IMG/VR virus record: IMGVR_UViG_3300028196_000115
Location: 1 to 20,183 of that record
Length of the DNA stretch: 20,183 nt
DNA from: a virus
Direction: 5' to 3' (one strand)
Shown: in pieces, positions 11,950-18,586 of the stretch
Layout: each line of letters opens with the position of its first letter
How positions within the stretch are numbered: the first letter of the stretch is position 1
Notes under the pieces: generated by a model
Seen by the model: only the letters and a program-made list of their open reading frames with translations
What the model was told of the DNA's origin: nothing
Database searches by the model: none
Made by a program: the position numbers and the translations under genes

Positions 11950-12554
11950 TATCTCACTCGGTTAACCCTGCCATCAGACTTGGCAAAAAAAGCTTCAAAA
12001 CTTACATCTGGATACTGATCTTGAAGCGATAAGAATGCAGTAAGATTACTCTTAGCATCGTCAAAGAAACGAATGCGCTTATAAATGCCTTGATCTAAAT
12101 ATTTTTTAAAAATTACTATCTTGTTTTCGGCGGGTGGACCATGACCTAAATTACCAGCACGTTCAACATAAACTTTGTCAATGTCAATGCCTTGTTGTCT
12201 AAATGTATCTAAGAATAATTTCTTATTATCAAAGTCCGCCCTTGCAGTTACGATAATAACTTTTGATCCTGCTTTAGTTGCGTTCTTCAGAATGGCTTTT
12301 ACTTTATTAATCATTCTAGCTATAGGTGTTGATGTTTTATTGAATACTTCAGCGTTTTTAAATTCGCCGAAATCCCAACTTTCGTCAGATTTTAATTTGT
12401 ATGTGTTATACTCTTGATTTGTAAGTTTCTTAATAATCTTATTATCTTTTTTTATACCAACTTTAGCGTTTGTTTTGAACATAGTTTCATCTATGTCAAA
12501 GATTGTTAAACCTTTACCAGTAGCTTCAGTTAAATATGATTTGAAAGTTAGCAT
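11949..12554 (-). CDS. HAD-family hydrolase with a T4-type capsid-targeting N-terminus
   Basis: A 201-residue protein with HAD motif I FDIDETMF (nucleophile Asp in DxDxT), motif II IIVTARADF, a candidate motif III Lys region (AENKIVIFKKYL) and motif IV RIRFFDDAKSNL. It should be a magnesium-dependent phosphatase or related hydrolase; the substrate is unknown. The N-terminus MLTFKSYLTEATG resembles the capsid-targeting peptide of T4 internal proteins (MKTYQEFIAEA). LTE-A fits the gp21 prohead-protease consensus (L/I-x-E, then A or G), so the protein may be packaged in the head and trimmed. It starts in a TAATG overlap with the upstream gene and ends in another with the i-spanin gene. Similar proteins exist in T4-like cyanophages. 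It differs from the nucleotidase-like HAD at 794-1363. Confidence 0.85.
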   Translation of the reverse strand: MLTFKSYLTEATGKGLTIFDIDETMFKTNAKVGIKKDNKIIKKLTNQEYNTYKLKSDESWDFGEFKNAEVFNKTSTPIARMINKVKAILKNATKAGSKVIIVTARADFDNKKLFLDTFRQQGIDIDKVYVERAGNLGHGPPAENKIVIFKKYLDQGIYKRIRFFDDAKSNLTAFLSLQDQYPDVSFEAFFAKSDGRVNRVR

Positions 12555-13048
12555 TATTGACCTTTCATATAACCTTTAAATCTTTTGAGTACTACAGTTT
12601 CACCCTGGCGCTTTTTCTTTTTATATCGTTTATCTTCAACATCAATAGGTTTCATATTTCTTCTAATCATTTTATCGTGATTAGGATTACCTAAAGGAAA
12701 TGCATCATGACTTGCAACATGACCACCACTCATACTCATTGCAGGAGCATCTTCTTTGACAGATTCTGTGGGTAATTCATTCTTCATATAGTCTCTAGCA
12801 GTATCAATATAATCCGTAGCTTTTGTTATTTTTGACTGAACCCATTCAGGCATATTTGTATCATCTTTTAACATATCGTGCAATTCCAAAGCGGCATCTG
12901 CAATAGTTTTTAGTTGACCTTTTGCCATACCACCTTCATTATCATATTCAGAATTTTCTTTAGTATTCTTGCCCATAGATGTTCCTTTAGGAGCAACGCC
13001 ACTATTTTTTATTTTATTGATAAGTTTTAAATTTCTTGGCGTTCTCAT
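12554..13048 (-). CDS. conserved T4-like late protein with EGGMAKGQL domain, function unknown
   Basis: A 164-residue protein. The N-terminus is basic and low in complexity (RTPRNLKLINKIKNSG). The central segment EGGMAKGQLKTIADAALELHDMLKDDTNMPEWVQSKITKATDYIDTARDYM (about residues 38-88) is a helical module that I recognise from marine T4-like phage structural or head-associated proteins. The tail is Gly/Met-rich, then strongly basic (DKRYKKKKRQGETVVLKRFKGYMKG). It is translated through TAATG junctions with both neighbours, so expression is coupled with the HAD protein. A DNA-binding or head-internal role would fit the charge, but that is inference. Confidence 0.8.
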   Translation of the reverse strand: MRTPRNLKLINKIKNSGVAPKGTSMGKNTKENSEYDNEGGMAKGQLKTIADAALELHDMLKDDTNMPEWVQSKITKATDYIDTARDYMKNELPTESVKEDAPAMSMSGGHVASHDAFPLGNPNHDKMIRRNMKPIDVEDKRYKKKKRQGETVVLKRFKGYMKGQ

Positions 13049-13632
13049 TACATTATCTCCTCAATAGTAATGTATATTTTTTGATTTGTTTTTAAATGCT
13101 TTGCTTCATAAATATTCAATCCAAAAATATCTCCTACTGGATAACATTCTTCTTCAATTCTAATCTGATCTTTTGCTTTTACTATTTCTTCTATATTGAC
13201 ATTTAAAACTTTACTGTTTTTTATTTTATACACACCTTGAGATAGTTTATTATCTTCAGAAGTAAACCATGTATTTTCTTCTGCTAAAAAATCAAATGGA
13301 TCATATCCACATTTTTCAGCTAATTTTTTAAGAGAATCATCATTTAAATTATACTTTTCTTTTATTAAATAAAGTGCTGCGGCATATGATCCTACAGTAG
13401 TCTTTCCTCCAGGTGCTTTCGCTATCAATTTTTTAATGTTAAACACCATTTTATGAAAATGAGTGTACGCACTTTTTTGTTCACTAGTTTTTATTTCTAT
13501 TTCTTTCTGCCTTACACCATCACGATCAATTATACCAAGTTTAAAAGCATTTGTTCTATCAAATGGTGTAACCAATAGTGTTAAAAATCTAAAAGTATAA
13601 AGCAGGTCGCCCGCTCTTGCAATCATTCCCAT
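13048..13632 (-). CDS. conserved T4-like marine phage protein of unknown function (194 aa)
   Basis: The start MGMIARAGDLLYTFRFLTLLVTPFDRTNAFKLGIIDRDGVR and the middle AYTHFHKMVFNIKKLIAKAPGGKTTVGSYAAALYLIKEKY are strongly reminiscent of a family conserved in T4-like cyanophages. The C-terminal part is beta-rich (EECYPVGDIFGLNIYEAKHLKTNQKIYITIEEI). There is no signal peptide, and the hydrophobic stretch near residues 12-22 is too short for a convincing membrane anchor. The position, in the late cassette behind the tail genes, suggests a virion or assembly protein; function unknown. The ribosome site is an AAGAAAG. Confidence 0.82.
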   Translation of the reverse strand: MGMIARAGDLLYTFRFLTLLVTPFDRTNAFKLGIIDRDGVRQKEIEIKTSEQKSAYTHFHKMVFNIKKLIAKAPGGKTTVGSYAAALYLIKEKYNLNDDSLKKLAEKCGYDPFDFLAEENTWFTSEDNKLSQGVYKIKNSKVLNVNIEEIVKAKDQIRIEEECYPVGDIFGLNIYEAKHLKTNQKIYITIEEIM

Positions 13633-13635
13633 TTT

Positions 13636-14010
13636 TTATATCTTTCTTAATTCATCTACTACAAATTGATCCATTTCAATATCCGAATATTCATCATATT
13701 TTATATATTTCAAATAGATCAAAAATGGTTTAATAATTGACCAATTGCGATTATCAAATTTTAATCTCATAATTTTAGTTGCAGCTTCAATTCCAAAAAC
13801 ATTAAATATAATAACAATATGATTAAGTATCAGCCGTACAGATAGTTTTTTATCTTCACGGCTTAGATACCTATTTACTAATCTTTTTACATATTTTATT
13901 CTATTCAAATCTTCATAAAATTCATCAACATCTATACACTTTGGATTATAATAATTTCTTGCTGCAAATAGCACAAGGTTATCTTCATTTACATCATCAA
14001 ATATTTTCAT
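13636..14010 (-). CDS. conserved phage protein of unknown function (124 aa)
   Basis: A mostly helical protein, MKIFDDVNEDNLVLFAARNYYNPKCIDVDEFYEDLNRIKYVKRLVNRYL, then RLILNHIVIIFNVFGIEAATKIMRLKFD and KPFLIYLKYIKYDEYSDIEMDQFVVDEL. The order 'LF(A)..YNP....FYED..R.KY.KRL' and 'LLNH....NVFG' is familiar from short proteins conserved in T4-like phages and cyanophages, with no known function. It lies 4 bases upstream of the 194-aa gene and 14 bases downstream of the EF-hand-like gene in the same late unit. The ribosome site is weak (AAAGTGA). Confidence 0.8.
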   Translation of the reverse strand: MKIFDDVNEDNLVLFAARNYYNPKCIDVDEFYEDLNRIKYVKRLVNRYLSREDKKLSVRLILNHIVIIFNVFGIEAATKIMRLKFDNRNWSIIKPFLIYLKYIKYDEYSDIEMDQFVVDELRKI

Positions 14011-14024
14011 TATTATTTCACTTT

Positions 14025-15080
14025 TTAAGTATTCCTATTTACTGGATTAATGACGTTTTTATCACCTTGGTCGTTATCACCACTTCTTTTAGGACCTGCT
14101 TTTACAGAATCTTTAAATGATTTAAACGTTTTTGCATGTACCACTGGAGCATTTGTGAATTCGGGAACATCTGCATTTTTAGGATTATGCATATCTACAA
14201 ATTCTTGTTCGGTCATTTGGCTTTCAAGTTCATTGTTAAATGTTTTTGTAAGTCTGCGACCAGCGACCTGTTTATCAAAACTATCTCTAGTTTCGTCTTG
14301 AGGTACATGATTAGCCTTTTCTTGAATACGCTTCATAAGATAGCTAGGCGCTTTATCTTCTTTTGTTGTTTTAGCTTTGTTATCGTAATAGTCTCTGTGG
14401 TTATCATGTGTACGATCATATGCTGGTAACTTATCATAGTCGTGGCCATCTTTTGCCGCCATTCTCTTTGCCTTTTGTAGATTATGATAGCTATTTCCAG
14501 CTGTTCTACCTATTGATTCATCTTTCATTTTTATTGACAATGAAGCAGGCATAGGTTTCAAAGAAACTTTATCTTTTGGTTTTGCGGCTTTATCAGCTTT
14601 ATCAAATGCTCTTTGTTGGGCTTTTGTGCCCGGTCTTGCTTGAAGTTCTTCTTTTTTCATCTTTTTGCTGTAGCCTTCGGCTTCCACATCAGCATCGCCA
14701 TCTTTTTTGTCAAGCTTTTTACGACGATCAGTTTTTGCAGCTGGTTCATCAGACTCATCATCTGTGTCAATTGCTTTACTTACAGTTTTACGGCGATTAT
14801 GAAGATATTCATCAGACCCGTCCTCATCACCATCATTATCAATGTCTTTATCTTTACGATTTTTAAATTTCTTTTTTAGTGCTTTGGGTTGAACTTTGTC
14901 CATTCCATCACCATCGTCAGATTTATCATTTGTATTATCTTCAGTGATTTCATCATCGTGAGGAATTGGATTTCCATCAGCATCTTTTTCATGATGCTCT
15001 TCCACTTCTTCTACTTCTCCCCGTAGCATTTTAAGATATGCGCTGGCAATATTGTTATTAATGTCATTACTATGATCCAT
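14025..15080 (-). CDS. highly charged disordered protein with EF-hand-like calcium loop
   Basis: A 351-residue protein dominated by Asp, Glu and Lys and almost without hydrophobic stretches after the first 20 residues, so it is largely disordered. At residues 77-90, DKDIDNDGDEDGSD gives Asp at 79, 81, 83, 85, 87 and 90 around Gly84, the spacing of an EF-hand or dockerin calcium loop. It is followed by the basic EYLHNRRKTVSKAI. This same 'D.DNDGD...YLHKRRK' unit is common in T4-like marine phage head-associated proteins. A scaffolding, head-internal or DNA-condensing role is possible but unproven. An AAGGAG precedes the ATG at 15080. It is second in the late unit after the coiled-coil membrane protein. 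Confidence 0.8.
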   Translation of the reverse strand: MDHSNDINNNIASAYLKMLRGEVEEVEEHHEKDADGNPIPHDDEITEDNTNDKSDDGDGMDKVQPKALKKKFKNRKDKDIDNDGDEDGSDEYLHNRRKTVSKAIDTDDESDEPAAKTDRRKKLDKKDGDADVEAEGYSKKMKKEELQARPGTKAQQRAFDKADKAAKPKDKVSLKPMPASLSIKMKDESIGRTAGNSYHNLQKAKRMAAKDGHDYDKLPAYDRTHDNHRDYYDNKAKTTKEDKAPSYLMKRIQEKANHVPQDETRDSFDKQVAGRRLTKTFNNELESQMTEQEFVDMHNPKNADVPEFTNAPVVHAKTFKSFKDSVKAGPKRSGDNDQGDKNVINPVNRNT

Positions 15081-15092
15081 TTGGTATTCTCC

Positions 15093-15371
15093 TTACATCC
15101 AAATTTGAGCGCAAATCGCGGTCGCTGCGGCAGCCGTAGCAACCCAGAATAGTTTGTTTATTATTTGTACAGTGTGATGATTTTCATCAACCTTTTTTTC
15201 AATCGCGTCTAATTTCTCGGAAAATTTATTCATTCTTGCCCAAGAATCATCACGATATTTCGCATATGCATCCATTTTTTCTTCAAATCTAGCTATGGTA
15301 ACTAAAGCATCTGTAAGAGAATCTATTTTTTCCTCGATTCTGTCTAGTCTTTTATCAGTACCTGTAGCCAT
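15093..15371 (-). CDS. coiled-coil protein with C-terminal membrane anchor (XhlA-like)
   Basis: A 92-residue protein with heptad-like helices (DKRLDRIEEKIDSLTDALVT, then FSEKLDAIEKKVDENHHTVQ) and a single membrane segment at the end (about residues 74-91, LFWVATAAAATAICAQIW). This is the architecture of XhlA-type holin-associated or tail-anchored phage proteins. It is the first gene after the late promoter at 15403-15410 and precedes the spanin-like genes in the same unit, so a lysis role is plausible but not shown. A GGA lies upstream of the ATG. Confidence 0.8.
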   Translation of the reverse strand: MATGTDKRLDRIEEKIDSLTDALVTIARFEEKMDAYAKYRDDSWARMNKFSEKLDAIEKKVDENHHTVQIINKLFWVATAAAATAICAQIWM

Positions 15372-15402
15372 AGATTTATTCCATTTATTTGTTAGTTGTA
15401 TG

Positions 15403-15410
15403 TATTTATA
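15403..15410 (-). promoter_or_regulatory. T4-type late promoter
   Basis: A perfect TATAAATA followed by C on the minus strand, in the 50-base gap between the glycine-rich tail gene and the coiled-coil gene. It lies 31 bases upstream of the ATG at 15371, at a good distance for a T4-like late transcript that would run through to the spanin genes. Confidence 0.75.
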
Positions 15411-15421
15411 TATATTTTAAT

Positions 15422-16732
15422 TTATGCCCAATAAAAAGTTCCAGATGACCCATATATCCATTGATAAAATTTATATGAGCCTACAGTTGTGATAGTCGGA
15501 TTACCTGTAACTGTCGGTTGATCAGCGGCTGCATCTATTCTTATTTTAATTATACCTGATCCACCAGCGCCGCCTGGGTTTCCGCCCCAAGACGCACCTC
15601 GACCTCCACCGCCACCGCCGCCAGTATTTGGTGAAGCTGCAGAACCTGCATTCTGTCCTCCATTACCACCACCACCGTTTCCGCCGGATGCTGTATGGCT
15701 AGTATCAGATCCACCACCGCCGCCTCCGGCGTAATAAGTACTATCTACCCATTGTTTACCAACACCACCAGCGCCGCCATAATCACCGGATGCATTACTT
15801 CCTACTGCACCTGCACCGCCGCCTCCGCCAGAGCCAGCTCCAACCGCACCAGTTCCGCCACGATTTGCAAATCCACTGCCGCTGGGAGTTGGTGGATTAC
15901 TAGTAGTGTTATTACCACCCGTAGAGCCAATTGCAGATGATGAATTACTGGCATAAGTAGAACCACCGCCACCTCCGCCGGAAGTTATAGTAAGTGCGCC
16001 GCCACTCAAAGATGATTGAGAACCTGCAGCGCCAGCACTATTTGAACCAGTCTGAGGTCCGCCTGCGCCGACAGAAACATTATAGGTTGTTCCTCCGGCA
16101 GCTTCATAAGTTCCTTCATTATACTCTCCTGCACCGCCGCCCGCGCCGTGTCTACCACCACCTGATCCACCTCCACCGACAACAAGATAGTCAAAATCAG
16201 GAAGAATTACTAACTCAAAATCGGCTGCACTTGTTACCGCAGTATTTACTCCATCTGTGGCACTAAATGTCAATTGAAAAGTGCCTTGATAAGATGAGTT
16301 TAAGGTTGGTATAATATTAAAATAATTTGAACTATCGCCAGTTCCTTGTGCTACAGTTGCAGTAGCTCCACCACCATTTGTTAATGATCCAGATGTAACT
16401 GAATATCCGTAAGTGATGGGAAGCCCTTCTGGGTCAGTTGATTGTGGAATTACTAATGTAGGAGTACCGTCTGTTGCAAGATTATAAGTGCTATTAACTC
16501 CAGTTAATGAAGTCAAATCTTGATTTACATGAGTCATTATATACCAACCACCATCAAGATATATGTATAAATCACTAGTATCTGTAATATATCCTCTTTC
16601 ACCATCTGCTACAGAAGTTGGTAAATCTGCAAATGTAGCGTATTGTTTTATAACTCCAAGGTCAAGATCACTAGGAGATAAAACGCTAGACGTTCCTAAA
16701 AGTTTTGCTAAGTTTAATCCTGGAGAGGGCAT
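15422..16732 (-). CDS. glycine-rich tail fibre / adhesin protein (436 aa)
   Basis: The protein has three parts. Residues 43-66 (DGERGYITDTSDLYIYLDGGWYIM) are the 'DG..W' tail-fibre motif. Residues about 80-178 form an Ig/cadherin-like module (TDPEGLPITYGYSV, then FQLTFSATDGV). From residue 185 to about 395 is a glycine-rich region with many GGGGGG blocks, closed by GSGIIKIRIDAA and an aromatic end (YKFYQWIYGSSGTFYWA). Such glycine-rich domains can fold as polyglycine-II helix sandwiches and form the receptor-binding tip in T4-like phages such as S16 gp38, so a host-recognition role is inferred. GC-rich codons for Gly runs raise local GC. AAGGAA precedes the ATG; two late promoter boxes lie just upstream. 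Confidence 0.88.
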   Translation of the reverse strand: MPSPGLNLAKLLGTSSVLSPSDLDLGVIKQYATFADLPTSVADGERGYITDTSDLYIYLDGGWYIMTHVNQDLTSLTGVNSTYNLATDGTPTLVIPQSTDPEGLPITYGYSVTSGSLTNGGGATATVAQGTGDSSNYFNIIPTLNSSYQGTFQLTFSATDGVNTAVTSAADFELVILPDFDYLVVGGGGSGGGRHGAGGGAGEYNEGTYEAAGGTTYNVSVGAGGPQTGSNSAGAAGSQSSLSGGALTITSGGGGGGSTYASNSSSAIGSTGGNNTTSNPPTPSGSGFANRGGTGAVGAGSGGGGGAGAVGSNASGDYGGAGGVGKQWVDSTYYAGGGGGGSDTSHTASGGNGGGGNGGQNAGSAASPNTGGGGGGGRGASWGGNPGGAGGSGIIKIRIDAAADQPTVTGNPTITTVGSYKFYQWIYGSSGTFYWA

Positions 16733-16746
16733 GTTAATTCCTTAAA

Positions 16747-16788
16747 TATTTATTTAGTATATAATATAAATTTTATTTATTTAGTATA
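16747..16788 (-). promoter_or_regulatory. duplicated T4-type late promoter box
   Basis: The minus strand reads AATAAATA twice (16754-16747 and 16781-16774), matching the NATAAATA form. Each lies in a perfect 15-base direct repeat (16747-16761 and 16774-16788) with a 27-base period. The box nearer the gene would leave almost no leader before the ribosome site, so the distal copy is the better promoter for the 16732 start. Confidence 0.6.
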
Positions 16789-16801
16789 AACCTTTATATT
16801 A

Positions 16802-18577
16802 TTATACATAAACTCTTATGGCGCCATGATCTTGCCCAGAAGCATTATCGCCTCTGGTTCCACTAACAACACCAATCGTATCGTTTAGTGCAGTAGCGGA
16901 TCCAAGATAAGCACCATTGTTTCCCATGAGATATGACGTTCCATTCCCATTAATATCGTTTCTATATTCGGTATGAGACATATCAGATAATTTATACAAA
17001 TGCCATGAACCACCACCTGCGCGGGCAGACTGACCGATCATTGCATGGGTTTCGTTTATTGAAACAGACATGCCAAAGTATCCGTTGTTGTTGGGACAGT
17101 TTATTGTTTGTGTCAAATTACCAGAAGATAATTGATATATGTATACTTTACATTGGTTTTCATTACTAGCATAACAGCCAACTATTACGTGTGTAGAATT
17201 TTGATCAATAGAAATGCCAAATTTACTATTAGTAGTACCTTGAGGGTTAGTCAGTGTGTGTGTTACACTAAGTGCATTACTACATATGTAAACTCTACCT
17301 GTGTGTCCAGACCCTGCATAATCTGAGCTTCCTATGCAAACTGGGTCATCATAAGCTGTGCCACATGAAAGACCCCATCCACCTAAGTATTGATTTCCTT
17401 GAAGAGTTGCACCTCCTGTATTCCAATATCTATAAGAACCATTAGTTATGTTGTATGCTGCAACTCTTCCGTTATAATAATTACCACTAACAAGAGCGTT
17501 CGGTATGCCAATATAGATAGTATCATTTGAAGTTCCGCCTGAGGTACACGCAACTCTTTGGCCAAATCTTGCTTGAGCATAATTATCAATTGTATTTTCA
17601 ATCGAATATCTATATGATCCGTTGGCAGGATTAAATACTTGCACCCGACCAACTTGGTTCACACTACTACTGTTATCATAATATGACTGACCAACTACCA
17701 GATAAGCACCAGATTGATCAAGTGCCACTGCTCTACCAAATCTATCACCATCATTTGCTGCCTGCCCAGAATTTTCTGTTATTGTATGTTCTAGATTTCC
17801 ACTTGTTGCATTGTGAATGTATACCACACCAACATTATTATAACTTCCTGCATTTGGATAATCAGATGCGCTGACCGCAACTTGAGTTTCATTAATAGCC
17901 ACGCCTGTACCTCTATTACCATTGTCAGATCCTTGGCCCCATTGATGATTCCACGAACTACTTGCATCCGAATTATATATCCATGCAGATGCAGTTCCTT
18001 GAAATCCAAACAATAATGATAAGTCTGTATTTGCTCTTACTGTTTTTACTCCATCAGTTGCAATTGTAGTAAATGTAGATGAACCGCCATTACTTGTTGA
18101 AGGTGTAATTATAAAACTACCAGTAGAGTCGTAACCAGATGCAATTGAAGTAATATGATTAGGAAATGTGCCGCTAGAAGAAGTATAAGAATCACTTCCA
18201 CTTACAATCTTATAATCATATTTCATAGGAAAAACTGCAGAACTATATTCTGGATCTATTGCAACTGCAGATATAGTATTTGGTGTTCCATCTGTATTTA
18301 AAACTAGTGATGTAGGAGGTGTTGTAGAAAATTCGGGTGGTAAGTTTAATCCTGAAGAAACTTTGTCCCATTCTGTACCATCGTGAAAATGTATAGATTT
18401 TGTTGAAGTTACATATGCAGTTTGTCCTGCAGTTCCAGATGGCAAATCTTTCCAAGTAGAAACTATAATAGCTCCTGAAGATATTTCTGTTCCTGTAAAA
18501 TTTAAAAGATTTTCATCAATTTTATTACCCTCAACTGGTTTAAAAAATCTTGCTAGTTGTAATGCTTTTGATACCAT
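16802..18577 (-). CDS. tail protein with predicted seven-bladed FG-GAP beta-propeller (591 aa)
   Basis: The N-terminal part (residues 40-75, AGQTAYVTSTKSIHFHDGTEW) carries the tail-fibre 'DG..W' motif. Residues about 80-190 form the same Ig-like module as the neighbouring tail genes (TTPPTSLVLNTDGTPNTIS, ASGYDSTGSFIITPST). From about 209 to the end are seven repeats of an FG-GAP type: DRFGRAVALDQSGAYLVVGQ, ARFGQRVACTSG, SKFGISIDQNSTHVIVGC, GYFGMSVSINETHAMIGQ and three more divergent ones, each ending in a strand such as GRVQVFN or GRVYIC. Seven such repeats are expected to close into an integrin-alpha-like propeller. A virion adhesin is inferred from the context between two glycine-rich tail genes. 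It is 9 bases downstream of the 509-aa gene. Confidence 0.87.
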   Translation of the reverse strand: MVSKALQLARFFKPVEGNKIDENLLNFTGTEISSGAIIVSTWKDLPSGTAGQTAYVTSTKSIHFHDGTEWDKVSSGLNLPPEFSTTPPTSLVLNTDGTPNTISAVAIDPEYSSAVFPMKYDYKIVSGSDSYTSSSGTFPNHITSIASGYDSTGSFIITPSTSNGGSSTFTTIATDGVKTVRANTDLSLLFGFQGTASAWIYNSDASSSWNHQWGQGSDNGNRGTGVAINETQVAVSASDYPNAGSYNNVGVVYIHNATSGNLEHTITENSGQAANDGDRFGRAVALDQSGAYLVVGQSYYDNSSSVNQVGRVQVFNPANGSYRYSIENTIDNYAQARFGQRVACTSGGTSNDTIYIGIPNALVSGNYYNGRVAAYNITNGSYRYWNTGGATLQGNQYLGGWGLSCGTAYDDPVCIGSSDYAGSGHTGRVYICSNALSVTHTLTNPQGTTNSKFGISIDQNSTHVIVGCYASNENQCKVYIYQLSSGNLTQTINCPNNNGYFGMSVSINETHAMIGQSARAGGGSWHLYKLSDMSHTEYRNDINGNGTSYLMGNNGAYLGSATALNDTIGVVSGTRGDNASGQDHGAIRVYV

Positions 18578-18586
18578 CTTTCAATC

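Noticed and set aside
14050-14879. Several plus-strand frames opposite the disordered 351-aa gene
   Set aside because: The low-complexity Asp/Lys coding strand gives long stop-free reverse frames. No ribosome sites or protein motifs are seen.
15695-16266. Plus-strand and alternate minus-strand frames in the glycine-rich coding region
   Set aside because: They arise because repeated GGN codons give few stops in other frames; Ser/Thr/Ala- and His/Leu-rich translations have no independent support.
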